This document shows, piece after piece, positions 1 through 11,160 of a DNA stretch of 64,000 bases. The notes beneath the pieces are model-generated. The model was given only the letters and a program-made list of their open reading frames with translations. It ran no database searches and was not told the DNA's origin. The first letter of the stretch is position 1. Each line of letters begins with the position of its first letter. Source of the stretch: Phycisphaeraceae bacterium (lineage in GTDB: Bacteria > Planctomycetota > Phycisphaerae > Phycisphaerales > UBA1924); NCBI GenBank assembly GCA_019636655.1, contig JAHBXB010000001.1, positions 496,001 through 560,000 on the forward strand. The letters run 5' to 3'. The position numbers and the translations under genes are program-made.

Positions 1-2779
<2,779 letters not shown>

Positions 2780-2811
2780 ATTCTGCCCCCGGATCGCGCC
2801 CACTGTCGTCA

Positions 2812-4530
2812 CTACTCGCTCCTGGCTTCGCGATCGACGGAGCCGTTGACGACCACGGACGTTCCCGCGGCCAGGTCGGCGATGTGGCGGCCCATCGGGT
2901 CAGAGAGCGCAAACACGCACAGCGGTGGGGCCGACCACTTGACGAAGTTCCGCACCGCCGCCTGCCAGATCGTGGGCCGGAACAGGCCCGACGGCGGCCT
3001 GCCGGAGGCGGGGAGCGCGTGGGTGGCCGGAGTGGTGGGGGGGCGGAGGTTGGCCACGCGGCAGCCTGTTGCCAGTTTCCCGATCGATCCGCCCACAGCC
3101 CACTCTCCGATCGTCCCCAGCGCGCCGGCGATGCCGAGTGTGGTGAGCAGCGGCCAGATGTCGTCGATCGGCGACAGGATGGCGGAGGGACCGATGATCT
3201 CCAAGACGTTCACATCGTGGATCCGGCCCGCGATGATCGCCGCGAGGCTCACGTCGATGGCTGTGGCAACGAGGCGCCGCATGGGCGGGGCCACCGCGCA
3301 CCGTGCGGGCAGCGACGGCGACAGGACACCCCTGGGTCGCAGCAGCGAAACGATCACCGCCGCGGTTACGCCCACCATCATCACAGCCAGCAGCCCAAGC
3401 TCACGCTTTGACAGGACCGTGGCCTGCACCGCCGGTCCCTCAAAGAGCAGACGGCCCGAGGCGAGCGAGACCTCGCGGATCTCAAACCGTGCGCCGCGGT
3501 GTGGATCTCCCTCGGGCCGCTCCTGGCACCAGAGAATCGCGACCGAGTCCGTGCTCGGGAGGGCGACGATCGATGCTGACCGCGGCACCCCCTTCACCAC
3601 AGCACGCTGCACCGGCCCCGCCGGACGCAATAGCGAGAGACTCACGTCACCCGCGTCCGTCCAGCGGGCCATGACCGGTGTGTCGTCAACAACTAGAAAC
3701 CGGCAGTCGTGCAACTGGGACGGCTCAAGCGGAAGATTGATTTGCTGTTTCGTCCACGCGACGAGTGGGCCCGCCGGGCTGTCCCCCGAGGGGGTCGACG
3801 GTCGAAGCTGCGCTGTCCACAGATCACGGGGTTCGCTGCGGTCAGCGGGCACAACGAGAAGTCCGACGCCCTGCAGGCTCGGCAGGAGCACTGCCGCATC
3901 ACGTGGTCCGGGCGGCTCCGGGGGCAGTTCGGGGAAGGCCGCACTCTCGTGCCACGGCAGTGGGACCTCTTCCCACCGGTCGCCGCCATCGATCAGAAGC
4001 CGCAGCCCAGGATCCTCACCAGAACCGATGACCAGAGCCGCCGGCCCGGCCAGGGTGCCGACAAGCCCCTTGACCGTGATCTCACCGGTGAGCGGTGGGA
4101 GCGACTCGTAGCGACCCTCCGGGGTGTTGTACCACGTGCTGCCCGTGCCCCGGGCCGCCTCGATCGTCGAAACGGCGAGTACCGGCGGAATGCGGGCGTC
4201 GACCGGGGGTTCGGTGATCACATAAACGCGGCGACCCCAGCTTGCGGTTGCAATCGGCGGCTCGTCGAGCCATCCGGCGATGCGAACCGACCCGCGTGGT
4301 ACTCGGTGCTCTCCCTCCCGCGGCGCCAGGTGGATCAGGACATACCGCGGCTCCGGCGCCGAGAGCGCCAGCCCAAGCCCGGTACCCTTCTTCTCCGGCG
4401 CGGGGCCCGTGTCGAGCACCACCCATCCGTGGCCGGCAACGGGTCCTGTTCCGTCACCCGCGCCAAAGGCCACGGCCGCCGCGAGCGCAGAAGTCAGAAT
4501 CAGGATGAACGCGGCCAGATGCAGTCTCAC
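2812..4530 (-). CDS. RDD-domain membrane protein with large exported N-terminal region
   Basis: Inner-membrane protein of 572 residues. A signal or anchor helix (MRLHLAAFILILTSALAAAV) leads into roughly 350 residues of predicted extracytoplasmic beta-rich sequence with no recognised domain. A TM helix around 365-385 follows, then an RDD domain (about 395-560). The RDD domain shows the defining Arg in RRLVATAIDVSLAAI, the Asp-containing loop, and a late helix pair with GSIGKLATGCRV. RDD proteins have been linked to ion or solute transport, but this long N-terminal addition is unusual. It lies 73 bp downstream of the lipoprotein gene in the same leftward operon. Confidence 0.8.
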   Translation of the reverse strand: MRLHLAAFILILTSALAAAVAFGAGDGTGPVAGHGWVVLDTGPAPEKKGTGLGLALSAPEPRYVLIHLAPREGEHRVPRGSVRIAGWLDEPPIATASWGRRVYVITEPPVDARIPPVLAVSTIEAARGTGSTWYNTPEGRYESLPPLTGEITVKGLVGTLAGPAALVIGSGEDPGLRLLIDGGDRWEEVPLPWHESAAFPELPPEPPGPRDAAVLLPSLQGVGLLVVPADRSEPRDLWTAQLRPSTPSGDSPAGPLVAWTKQQINLPLEPSQLHDCRFLVVDDTPVMARWTDAGDVSLSLLRPAGPVQRAVVKGVPRSASIVALPSTDSVAILWCQERPEGDPHRGARFEIREVSLASGRLLFEGPAVQATVLSKRELGLLAVMMVGVTAAVIVSLLRPRGVLSPSLPARCAVAPPMRRLVATAIDVSLAAIIAGRIHDVNVLEIIGPSAILSPIDDIWPLLTTLGIAGALGTIGEWAVGGSIGKLATGCRVANLRPPTTPATHALPASGRPPSGLFRPTIWQAAVRNFVKWSAPPLCVFALSDPMGRHIADLAAGTSVVVNGSVDREARSE

Positions 4531-4603
4531 GCTGCATCATTGCCTCGCACCGGCACCCCAGCCGGACCAGTCACCGCTTTGGGGCAGGCATCCCAGGCAC
4601 TGC

Positions 4604-5500
4604 TTAACGCGGAGAGTCAAGATCGGTCACCGATTCCACCTGGAACACCCTGACCAGTTCGTCGAAGTTGAACGCATCGGGCTTCATGACCCGCCGGCCG
4701 TCCTGCAGGTCGTAGAGGTTGAGCCGGATGAGCGAGCCGCTCGGGACATGGAGCACCGCGAGCTCCGACGCCATCCGCGGTCCCGAACTGGCGCCGGTGA
4801 TCCGCACGTAGGCATACTCGTTCAGGTCGGCGATGATCTCGACCGTGCGGTCCGGCGAGAACAGTTCGACCTTCCGAGGTTCGAACGATTCCGGATCGAG
4901 CCAGAGCCTCTGCAGACCCCCAGAGTCGGTGCGGGTCGTCACGCCAACCAGGCGGCCGTCGGCCGACCACTGCGTGGCGCCCAGTACCTGTCCGCCACCC
5001 GGCCCATTGGCGCCGACGGGGAGCGGCACAATCCCCAGGACCCGAATCACATCCAGCGGCCGAATGGTCAGCCCTGGCGTACGGGGATCAAGCCTTGCGG
5101 CATCGAACGTTGCGTGACGGCCGACGTGGGCAACCGGCGTGTCGACGACATCGAACCACCAGTAGCGATCCGCATCGCACCCAAACCAGAAAAGCCGCTT
5201 TCCTGCCTTGTTCAGGCTGAGCGCCAGGTGGTCGGGGCGGATAACTTGGAGGGTGCCCTCACCCTGTTCCGTGCGTTGTGTCCCGTCCTCGGAGAACGTC
5301 AGCCGCACCGTCGCGGGCGCGTACACCTGACTCAACAGCGAGACGCGGTTGTTGTACGCCTCGGCCACCGTCGCGTAGGCCGGCGGCGGCGATTCTCGTG
5401 CCACCGACGACGGCGCCTTCGGCCCATCCCCGTTGCAGCCGGATGCCGCGGCCGCGAGGCAGGCCAGGCCAAGCCTCATCCACCCGCGCCGGTTCATCAT
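4604..5500 (-). CDS. Exported lipoprotein, LolA/LppX-like (hypothetical)
   Basis: Secreted lipoprotein of 298 residues. The N-terminus MMNRRGWMRLGLACLAAAAS ends in a lipobox (AASGC), so it should be acylated and membrane-anchored. The mature part reads as alternating beta strands (GTLQVIRPDHLALSLNKAGK, RYWWFDVVDTP), reminiscent of the LolA/LppX half-barrel that binds lipids. That assignment is by pattern only. The start overlaps the upstream stop as ATGA, so the two genes are translationally coupled. The RDD gene follows. Confidence 0.75.
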   Translation of the reverse strand: MMNRRGWMRLGLACLAAAASGCNGDGPKAPSSVARESPPPAYATVAEAYNNRVSLLSQVYAPATVRLTFSEDGTQRTEQGEGTLQVIRPDHLALSLNKAGKRLFWFGCDADRYWWFDVVDTPVAHVGRHATFDAARLDPRTPGLTIRPLDVIRVLGIVPLPVGANGPGGGQVLGATQWSADGRLVGVTTRTDSGGLQRLWLDPESFEPRKVELFSPDRTVEIIADLNEYAYVRITGASSGPRMASELAVLHVPSGSLIRLNLYDLQDGRRVMKPDAFNFDELVRVFQVESVTDLDSPR

Positions 5501-6069
5501 GGCGCCGCATTCCCCGGCGATTCAGGCCCCGGGGTGCCGGTCTCGCCACTGCCTGCCATCACCGCCGTCAACTGCTCCGTGACATCGAGAATCGTGGCAT
5601 CGTCCAGACCCGGATCGATGACCTCGGTCGCTGCTGGCGTGCCTTCATCGCGGGGCCCCTTGGGCCTGACCAGCATCGTCGACCCACGGGTGGCCTCGCA
5701 GACGAGCAGACGCTTGCGGATCAGAATCAAGGCCAGGACGTATCGAAACGCAAGGCGTCTCGGCTCGGTTGTGTCGGCAAGTTGCTCGAATAGATCGACC
5801 AGGGCGGCATCGTCGACGAGCACCCGCCGTTTCGCATCCGGCGCCGCAACGACCGCCCGCCACGTCGCGAACACCAGATCCGGCCGCGGAGGGCGCGCCC
5901 CGGAATCCCACGCGTCAGCCGAGTAGTCCACACGGACCAGTTCCTCGGTCTCGTCGTGCTCCAGCAGCACCGCGACAAAGCGGTCCCCGGGACCCAGCGC
6001 CGACCCGGTGGCCGCGCACACACCCGTATTCGAGCCGATTTGGAAGTTGCCCCTGACCATCCGTGTCAT
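5497..6069 (-). CDS. Hypothetical protein with CAATG-like N-terminal motif
   Basis: About 190 residues, not assigned to a family. The N-terminus GNFQIGSNTGVCAATGSALG followed by PGDRFVAVLLE resembles a short zinc-ribbon-like opening that I associate with planctomycete proteins. A helical middle follows (LVDLFEQLADTTEPRRLAFRYVLALILIRKRLLV), then an acidic Pro/Gly-rich tail. No signal peptide or TM segment is seen, so it is probably cytoplasmic. ATG 6069 or ATG 6060 are the likely starts; ATG 6147 would run through a poorly coding leader. The stop overlaps the lipoprotein start codon. Confidence 0.7.
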   Translation of the reverse strand: MTRMVRGNFQIGSNTGVCAATGSALGPGDRFVAVLLEHDETEELVRVDYSADAWDSGARPPRPDLVFATWRAVVAAPDAKRRVLVDDAALVDLFEQLADTTEPRRLAFRYVLALILIRKRLLVCEATRGSTMLVRPKGPRDEGTPAATEVIDPGLDDATILDVTEQLTAVMAGSGETGTPGPESPGNAAP

Positions 6070-6103
6070 GCGCACAGTGTAGCGGCGGGCAACCCGGGCA
6101 TGC

Positions 6104-6361
6104 TCAGCATGACACCTCGAAACGGCGCTGCGACGTGCCACCGGCACCCACCCCGAACCGCACCTGCCTGGCGCACTTCGGGCAACGCCCCGTGTAGGCG
6201 GTGCCGGCGGCGTTCCTGTAGGCCCTCGCGTAGTGGTTCGAACAGCGGAACCATAATGACAGCCACGGCCTCGAACGGTCTGCCGAGGCCTCCGCTGGTT
6301 CGCGCGGAGTCGGGGATGACGTCAGTTCAACGCGGTCTTCCGGTTGCGGCACGTCGTCCAT
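6104..6361 (-). CDS. Small cysteine-containing orphan protein
   Basis: An 85-residue protein. The first 30 residues look disordered. The remainder is a compact, probably zinc-binding module: WLSLWFRCSNHYARAYRNAA, then GRCPKCARQVRFGVGAGGT and a terminal FEVSC. The CxxC (CPKC) pairs with the earlier RCSNHY cysteine and the final cysteine. Reading frame and composition look genuinely coding, and similar short proteins occur in Phycisphaerae-type genomes (from memory, unverified). It is the first gene of the leftward operon ending at 2153, 34 bp before the next start, and diverges from lpxI. Function unknown. Confidence 0.65.
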   Translation of the reverse strand: MDDVPQPEDRVELTSSPTPREPAEASADRSRPWLSLWFRCSNHYARAYRNAAGTAYTGRCPKCARQVRFGVGAGGTSQRRFEVSC

Positions 6362-6539
6362 ATCGGCTGACGGCCCGCTGGGCCTTCGAGCCGGTTCAAA
6401 CTCCGAAAAGTGCCCCTGGCGGCGTGCCAGGCCGGTCTCACCCCGATTGCTGGGGGCCGGTCCAGGTGTTTATCATGTCCGGATTGCTCGTGCCTGCGCA
6501 CTGGGAGCGCCGATGTGATTCTGCTCGACGGCCGATTCG

Positions 6540-7424
6540 ATGCCCAACACCCTCACCATCCTGCCGGACCCGCCCCCTCCTCCTACGCCGATCGGCCTGA
6601 TCGCCGGCGGCGGCCGGCTCCCGATCATCATCGCCGAGGGACTCCGCCGCGCCGGTCATCCCATCCACGCTCTTGGACTGGCGAACCAGTTCGATGAGGC
6701 CCTCCCCCGCCTGTGCGAGACGTTCCGCGAAGTCGGCGTCCTGCGGGTCGGCAGCTGGGGCCGCCTCCTGCGTCGCCGCGGAGTGGGCCACGCGATCATG
6801 GTCGGGCGGGTCGACAAGGCCCGGTTCATGTACAGCCCGGGCACCATTCTGCGGAACATCCCGGACTGGCGCACCATCATGGCGTGGTACCGCCATCTGC
6901 GGCACGATCGGCGCTCGCATGCCGTCCTCCAGGCGATTGCGGATGAGCTCGGCAGATCGGGGGTCCACTTGATCGACTCGACCGCTCCCATTCCAGACTC
7001 GCTCGCCGAGGCCGGCGTCCTGACCCGCTGCCAGCCGACGGCCCAGCAACGGGCCGATGTCGCGTTCGCCTGGCCGCTGCTCATCCAGACCCTCCGGCTT
7101 GATATCGGGCAGTCCATCGCCGTTCGGGACCGCGACGTGATCGCCGTTGAGGCCGCCGAGGGTACGGATCGCATGATGGAACGGACCGGCCAGCTCTGCC
7201 GTCTGGGCGGCTGGACGCTCTGCAAGGGCGCCCGCGCCGGCCACGACCGCCGCAGCGATGTTCCCACCGTCGGGGTGCAGACGATCGAAAACCTGTACCG
7301 CTACGGCGGCCGGTGCCTGGCCCTTGCCGCCGGCGATGTCATCATGATCGACAAGCCCGACATGCTCGACCTTGCCGATCGCCTCGGTATTTCCGTCATC
7401 GGCGTCCCTCCCGCCCAGGCCTGA
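6540..7424 (+). CDS. lpxI: UDP-2,3-diacylglucosamine diphosphatase LpxI
   Basis: Hydrolyses UDP-2,3-diacylglucosamine to lipid X and UMP in lipid A biosynthesis; the LpxI branch replaces LpxH in many non-enteric Gram-negatives. The 294-residue protein has the N-terminal glycine-rich opening IGLIAGGGRLPIIIAEGLRR, a middle rich in the GHAIMVGRVDKARF pattern, and the C-terminal catalytic signature AVEAAEGTDRMMERTG. Asp210 there corresponds to the catalytic Asp of the family. The C-terminal PTVGVQTIENL and AGDVIMIDKPDMLDLAD also match LpxI. The extra 15 N-terminal residues are Pro-rich. Lipid A synthesis implies an outer membrane with lipopolysaccharide. Confidence 0.93.
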   Translation: MPNTLTILPDPPPPPTPIGLIAGGGRLPIIIAEGLRRAGHPIHALGLANQFDEALPRLCETFREVGVLRVGSWGRLLRRRGVGHAIMVGRVDKARFMYSPGTILRNIPDWRTIMAWYRHLRHDRRSHAVLQAIADELGRSGVHLIDSTAPIPDSLAEAGVLTRCQPTAQQRADVAFAWPLLIQTLRLDIGQSIAVRDRDVIAVEAAEGTDRMMERTGQLCRLGGWTLCKGARAGHDRRSDVPTVGVQTIENLYRYGGRCLALAAGDVIMIDKPDMLDLADRLGISVIGVPPAQA

Positions 7425-7459
7425 CGCGGTGGCTGCCTCCAGGCAGGACGAGTTCCAAC

Positions 7460-8059
7460 ATGACGGCCGATCCAGCCCACACCTACGTTGGCCGAGGCGG
7501 GTTGAAGTTGCGATTTGCGCTCGACCGTTTCGGCGTGGACGTCTCCGGATGGACCTGTGCCGACTTTGGCTGCAACGTGGGGGGGTTTACGGATTGCCTC
7601 CTGCAAGCCGGCGCCGCGAGCGTCGTGGCGGTTGATACCGGCTACGGCACCCTGGCCTGGCGGCTGCGGAACGATCCCCGGGTCCGGGTCATGGAGCGGG
7701 CAAACGCCCTCCACGCCGCGCCCCCTCCCGGGCCAGGATTGGACCTCGTCGTCATCGACATGGGCTGGACGCCCCAGCGACTGTGCATCCCCGCCGCGCT
7801 GAGGTGGATCGGCGCGAGTGGAAGCATCATCTCCCTTCTCAAGCCCCACTATGAAATAACAAAGAGCAACCGCAGCGCCCCGGGAGGCCGCGGCGGGGTG
7901 CTCGATGAATCCGCCGCAAGGGATGTCGTCGACCGGGTGGTGACCGAGATGCCTTCTTTGGGCGCGTGCGTCCAAGCGCTGGCCCGGTCCCCTGTGCAGG
8001 GGGGGAAGGGTGGCAACACTGAATGGCTCGCGTGGCTGCGCCCCGCCGGATCTGCCTAG
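7460..8059 (+). CDS. TlyA/FtsJ-like SAM methyltransferase lacking the S4 domain
   Basis: A 199-residue Rossmann methyltransferase resembling the catalytic half of TlyA-type rRNA methyltransferases. Visible features are YVGRGGLKLRFAL (TlyA-type opening with a conserved Lys), SAM motif I DFGCNVGGFTDCLL, the acidic VVAVDTG, VVIDMGWTPQ and LLKPHYE, which together give a K-D-K-E style active site. The S4 RNA-binding domain usual at the TlyA N-terminus is absent, so RNA targeting must differ. ATG 7460 gives the domain start directly. It lies 35 bp after lpxI. Poly-G runs of seven occur near 7579 and 7989. Confidence 0.8.
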   Translation: MTADPAHTYVGRGGLKLRFALDRFGVDVSGWTCADFGCNVGGFTDCLLQAGAASVVAVDTGYGTLAWRLRNDPRVRVMERANALHAAPPPGPGLDLVVIDMGWTPQRLCIPAALRWIGASGSIISLLKPHYEITKSNRSAPGGRGGVLDESAARDVVDRVVTEMPSLGACVQALARSPVQGGKGGNTEWLAWLRPAGSA

Positions 8060-8071
8060 ATCGATGCGCAA

Positions 8072-8086
8072 TGGCGCAGATGGTGC
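8072..8086 (+). promoter_or_regulatory. Candidate sigma-54 promoter upstream of the TPR/FlgN/two-component genes
   Basis: TGGCGC, five bases, then GTGC: the invariant GG (-24) and GC (-12) are separated by exactly ten bases, and five of the six bases of the TGGCAC element match. The predicted transcription start is near 8098, leaving an 85-base leader before the GTG at 8183. GG-N10-GC is frequent by chance in GC-rich DNA, so this is only a candidate. It is supported by the sigma-54 activator encoded downstream. Confidence 0.3.
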
Positions 8087-8182
8087 GCGGATCCGTGAAG
8101 GGGGATCACCAGCCCGCCCGATAAGCAGACCCATGCCCGCTGCGGCCGGAGGATCCGGCCGTTCCCACGGGAGGCGACGACG

Positions 8183-10609
8183 GTGAGCGACAGCGCCAAC
8201 AAGCCGGTGGAATCCGGCGAGCCCCAATCGGCAGGACCACGCACGCCGAACCTGCGCGCGCTCCGCCCGTTCGCCCTGATGACGGTCGCCGGGGGGCTCC
8301 TGGCCGCGGGCGTGGTGGCGGCGTTCCTGAACAAGCCGAAGGCGGATCCCACGGCGCCTCTTAAGGAGGCCCGGGCCCTGATCGAGAAGTCGCAGTTCAA
8401 GGAAGCCGTGGCTGTCCTTAACGAGCGAATGGTGCCCGTGGTCAACAGCGGCACCGTCGGGCCCGAACTCCAGGCCGAGATGCTCCGGATGCGGGCCGAC
8501 GCATCGTTCCGCTGGCAAGAGGCGGGCGGGATCGATGTCGACGAGAACAACCGCCAGATCGTGGCGGACTACGAACGGGTTGAGAAACTCGGAGGCACGC
8601 TCTCGCCCCAGGAGGTCTTCCAGACGGGCTGGGCACAGACGAGTCTCGGCGAGTTCACGGCGGCGGCTCGCCGGGCGAAGTCGCTGCCCGACTCCGAGCG
8701 TCCCCTGCGCCACCGGATCGTGCGCCGTCTCGTGGATTCCGACCTGGCGAGGGGCGGCGGCGGGTCGGCCCTGACCCTGGACCTGCTCACCGATCTGCTG
8801 GCCGAGCCGGCGATCGAGGAGAACGAGCGGGCGTGGGGCGTGGCCAAGCAGGCTCAACTCATGCTTGCCGAGGGGCGCGCGGACGAGGCAATCGGCAAGT
8901 TGCTGCGGGAACTGCAGCGGATCGAGCACGCGCCGGCGAGGCAGCGGGCGGAACTGCTTGCGCTGCTCGGCCGCGCGTACATGACCACCGACGACAACGC
9001 CGCGGCGCTCCGGCAACTGGAACTCGCTGACGGCATGCTCGATCCGGCGGATCCCATGCGGGGGGACATCGGTGTGATGATCGGCCGGATTATTGAGGTG
9101 ACGGGGGGTGACCGCCAGGAAGCGATCGATCGGTACCGCTCGGTGGTGTCGGACTTCGGCAAGTCGAGGGCGGCTCTGCCCGCCAAGCTGGGCATCGCTC
9201 GCCTCCTCCGGGTCCAGGGACAGAACGAGGAGGCGATCACCACCTTCCGCGAGGTCGTCATGGCGGTGGTCCGCGGCGAGCCGGGGGCGACCGCCGACCA
9301 GGTGAAGACAGCCCTCATGGGGGCCTACACCGATCTGGCGACCGATGGCGAGTACGAGCAAGGGAAGCGGTACGCGGAACTTGCCGAGTTGCTGTATTCG
9401 ACCGGCAAGGCGCCCGGAGATGTCATGCGGGCGCTCGGCGAATCCCAGAAAAAGCTCGCCGCGGCTCGGCTGGGCGCGACGCCGTTCGACGAACTGAGCG
9501 CCGTCGCCCGAGAGGAGGTCAAGCGGCTCCTGCTGGGTGCCGGCCGCGCGTTCCACGAGCACGCCCAGCGCGAGCAGGACCCCGGGGCCTTCGCCGAGTC
9601 GCTCTGGGAGTCCGCTGACGCCTACGACATCGCGGGAGAGCCTAGAGAGGCCATTGCCGCCTTCACCGAGTACATCGATCACGCGACCGACAACGACCCC
9701 CGCAGGCCCGAGGCCAAGTGGCGTCTTGCTCAGGTTTTGCAATCCACGCGCCAGTATGCCTCGGCGGCCGAGCGATACCGCGAACTGCTCGGTGGCCGCG
9801 TCCCAGCGCAGGCCGTCCAGGGTGGCGCCTGGGCATCGCGGAGCATCGTGCCGCTGGCGCAATGCCTGCTCCGCGACGACGATCCCGCCAACGATGCAGA
9901 GGCCGAGAGCCTGCTCGTCTCGGCCGTGGATGGTCATGTCCTCTCCCCCGAGGCCCGCGAGTTCCGGGATGGTGTTATCGAACTGGGTCGCCTCCTGTAC
10001 GAGACGCGCCGGTATCCGGAAGCGATCGAGAGGCTGACCGAGGCGCTCGAGCGATACCCAGGCGACCGCGCGGCGGACTCGGTGCGATTCCGGCTCGCGG
10101 ACAGCTACCGCCTCTCCGCAGCACAGATCACCAAGCAACTTGAACAGGCCATGCCCGCTGCGGAACGAGCCCAGCTCGAGAGTGTCCGTCGAGAACGGCT
10201 CCGCAAGTCGATGGCCCTCATGGAGCAGTACCGGCGTGAGATCGACGCGAAGTCGGCCCGCGTGGGGCCGCTTGATCAGGCCCAGAAACGCAACGCCATG
10301 TTCTACCTGGGCGACTGCGCGTTCGAACTCGGCGACTATCCCGGCGCCATCGCCGCGTACGACGCGGCCCGGCAGATGTACCCGAACGAACCCGCATCCC
10401 TTGTCGCGATGGTGCAGATCGTGAACTGCTATGTCGCCCAGGGCGAGTACGACAAGGCCCGCACGGCGAACGAGGCCGCGAAGCGGCACATGGAGCGGTT
10501 CCCGCAGTCCGCCTGGAACTCGCCCGACATGCCGATGGAGCGTGAGCACTGGCAGCGATGGCTTGATTCCAGCATGCTCCTGCAGCGACAGGCCAGCGCG
10601 GAGCACTAA
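8183..10609 (+). CDS. Large TPR-repeat protein with N-terminal membrane anchor
   Basis: 808 residues. After a short Pro-rich cytoplasmic stretch, one hydrophobic helix (about 34-52, MTVAGGLLAAGVVAAFL) anchors the protein. The remainder is helical tetratricopeptide repeats, for example AKLGIARLLRVQGQNEEAIT, RRYPEAIERLTEALERYP and FELGDYPGAIAAYDAARQMY. TPR arrays are protein-binding scaffolds. Start is GTG 8183 with a GGGAGG ribosome site. It lies 37 bp upstream of the FlgN-like gene, so it is probably cotranscribed with the flagellar regulators. It could be a planctomycete cell-envelope TPR protein unrelated to motility. Confidence 0.85.
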   Translation: MSDSANKPVESGEPQSAGPRTPNLRALRPFALMTVAGGLLAAGVVAAFLNKPKADPTAPLKEARALIEKSQFKEAVAVLNERMVPVVNSGTVGPELQAEMLRMRADASFRWQEAGGIDVDENNRQIVADYERVEKLGGTLSPQEVFQTGWAQTSLGEFTAAARRAKSLPDSERPLRHRIVRRLVDSDLARGGGGSALTLDLLTDLLAEPAIEENERAWGVAKQAQLMLAEGRADEAIGKLLRELQRIEHAPARQRAELLALLGRAYMTTDDNAAALRQLELADGMLDPADPMRGDIGVMIGRIIEVTGGDRQEAIDRYRSVVSDFGKSRAALPAKLGIARLLRVQGQNEEAITTFREVVMAVVRGEPGATADQVKTALMGAYTDLATDGEYEQGKRYAELAELLYSTGKAPGDVMRALGESQKKLAAARLGATPFDELSAVAREEVKRLLLGAGRAFHEHAQREQDPGAFAESLWESADAYDIAGEPREAIAAFTEYIDHATDNDPRRPEAKWRLAQVLQSTRQYASAAERYRELLGGRVPAQAVQGGAWASRSIVPLAQCLLRDDDPANDAEAESLLVSAVDGHVLSPEAREFRDGVIELGRLLYETRRYPEAIERLTEALERYPGDRAADSVRFRLADSYRLSAAQITKQLEQAMPAAERAQLESVRRERLRKSMALMEQYRREIDAKSARVGPLDQAQKRNAMFYLGDCAFELGDYPGAIAAYDAARQMYPNEPASLVAMVQIVNCYVAQGEYDKARTANEAAKRHMERFPQSAWNSPDMPMEREHWQRWLDSSMLLQRQASAEH

Positions 10610-10646
10610 ACGAGCACGCGGGGGATCCCGCAAAGAAGGGTCACGG

Positions 10647-11156
10647 ATGACCGCACGGCAGGCAACGCCAGACGCAGCAACACGGGAGTGGTCCCCGGCG
10701 GACGATCCGCGCCGTTGGCTGGACGCGGTCTCCGGACTGGTCAGCGCACAGTGTGAACTTTGCCGCGAGATCGAAGCGATGGGAGACGACCAGTCCCGCA
10801 TGGTTCAGGAGGACCGGACCGAGGACCTCATCTCCTTGCTCGCGAAGCGGCAGAAGCTCGTTGACCGCCTCGGCGCCCTCGGCGGCGAGCTCGCTCCGCT
10901 ACGACGAAAGTGGGAGGTCTTCGAGCCCCGCTTGTCGCCGTCGCAACGGGCGACCGTGACGGGCCTGGCCGATCAACTCGCCGGCTTGATCGATCGCATC
11001 TCCCGCCGTGATGAGTCGGACCGGCTCTGCCTCGAGGAGCGGCGGGGCCGCATCGCCGCGGAGCTGGGTGGGGTGTCGGTCGGGCGCGGCGCGGTCAGCG
11101 CCTACCTGCCGGCCGAGAATCGATTCGGCGGTTCATTCCACGATGGGGAGGCCTGA
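10647..11156 (+). CDS. FlgN-like flagellar export chaperone
   Basis: A 169-residue mostly helical protein fitting the FlgN family, cytosolic chaperones of hook-filament junction proteins FlgK and FlgL. An early helix carries LVSAQCELCREIEAMGDDQS. It is followed by LISLLAKRQKLVDRLGALGG, which resembles the FlgN central LLEKRQALLEEL motif, and then a long amphipathic helix. The start ATG 10647 has an AAGAAGGG ribosome-binding site. It sits directly before the two-component genes and upstream of flgB. Sequence similarity in this family is weak, so the call leans on context. flgK and flgL are not in the window. Confidence 0.6.
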   Translation: MTARQATPDAATREWSPADDPRRWLDAVSGLVSAQCELCREIEAMGDDQSRMVQEDRTEDLISLLAKRQKLVDRLGALGGELAPLRRKWEVFEPRLSPSQRATVTGLADQLAGLIDRISRRDESDRLCLEERRGRIAAELGGVSVGRGAVSAYLPAENRFGGSFHDGEA

Positions 11157-11160
11157 TCGC

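Noticed and set aside
7301-10801. 1166-residue leftward ORF opposite lpxI, the methyltransferase and the TPR gene
   Set aside because: It is a shadow in GC-rich DNA. It covers several genes with clear families on the other strand, and its sequence is Arg/Gly/His-rich with no domain pattern.
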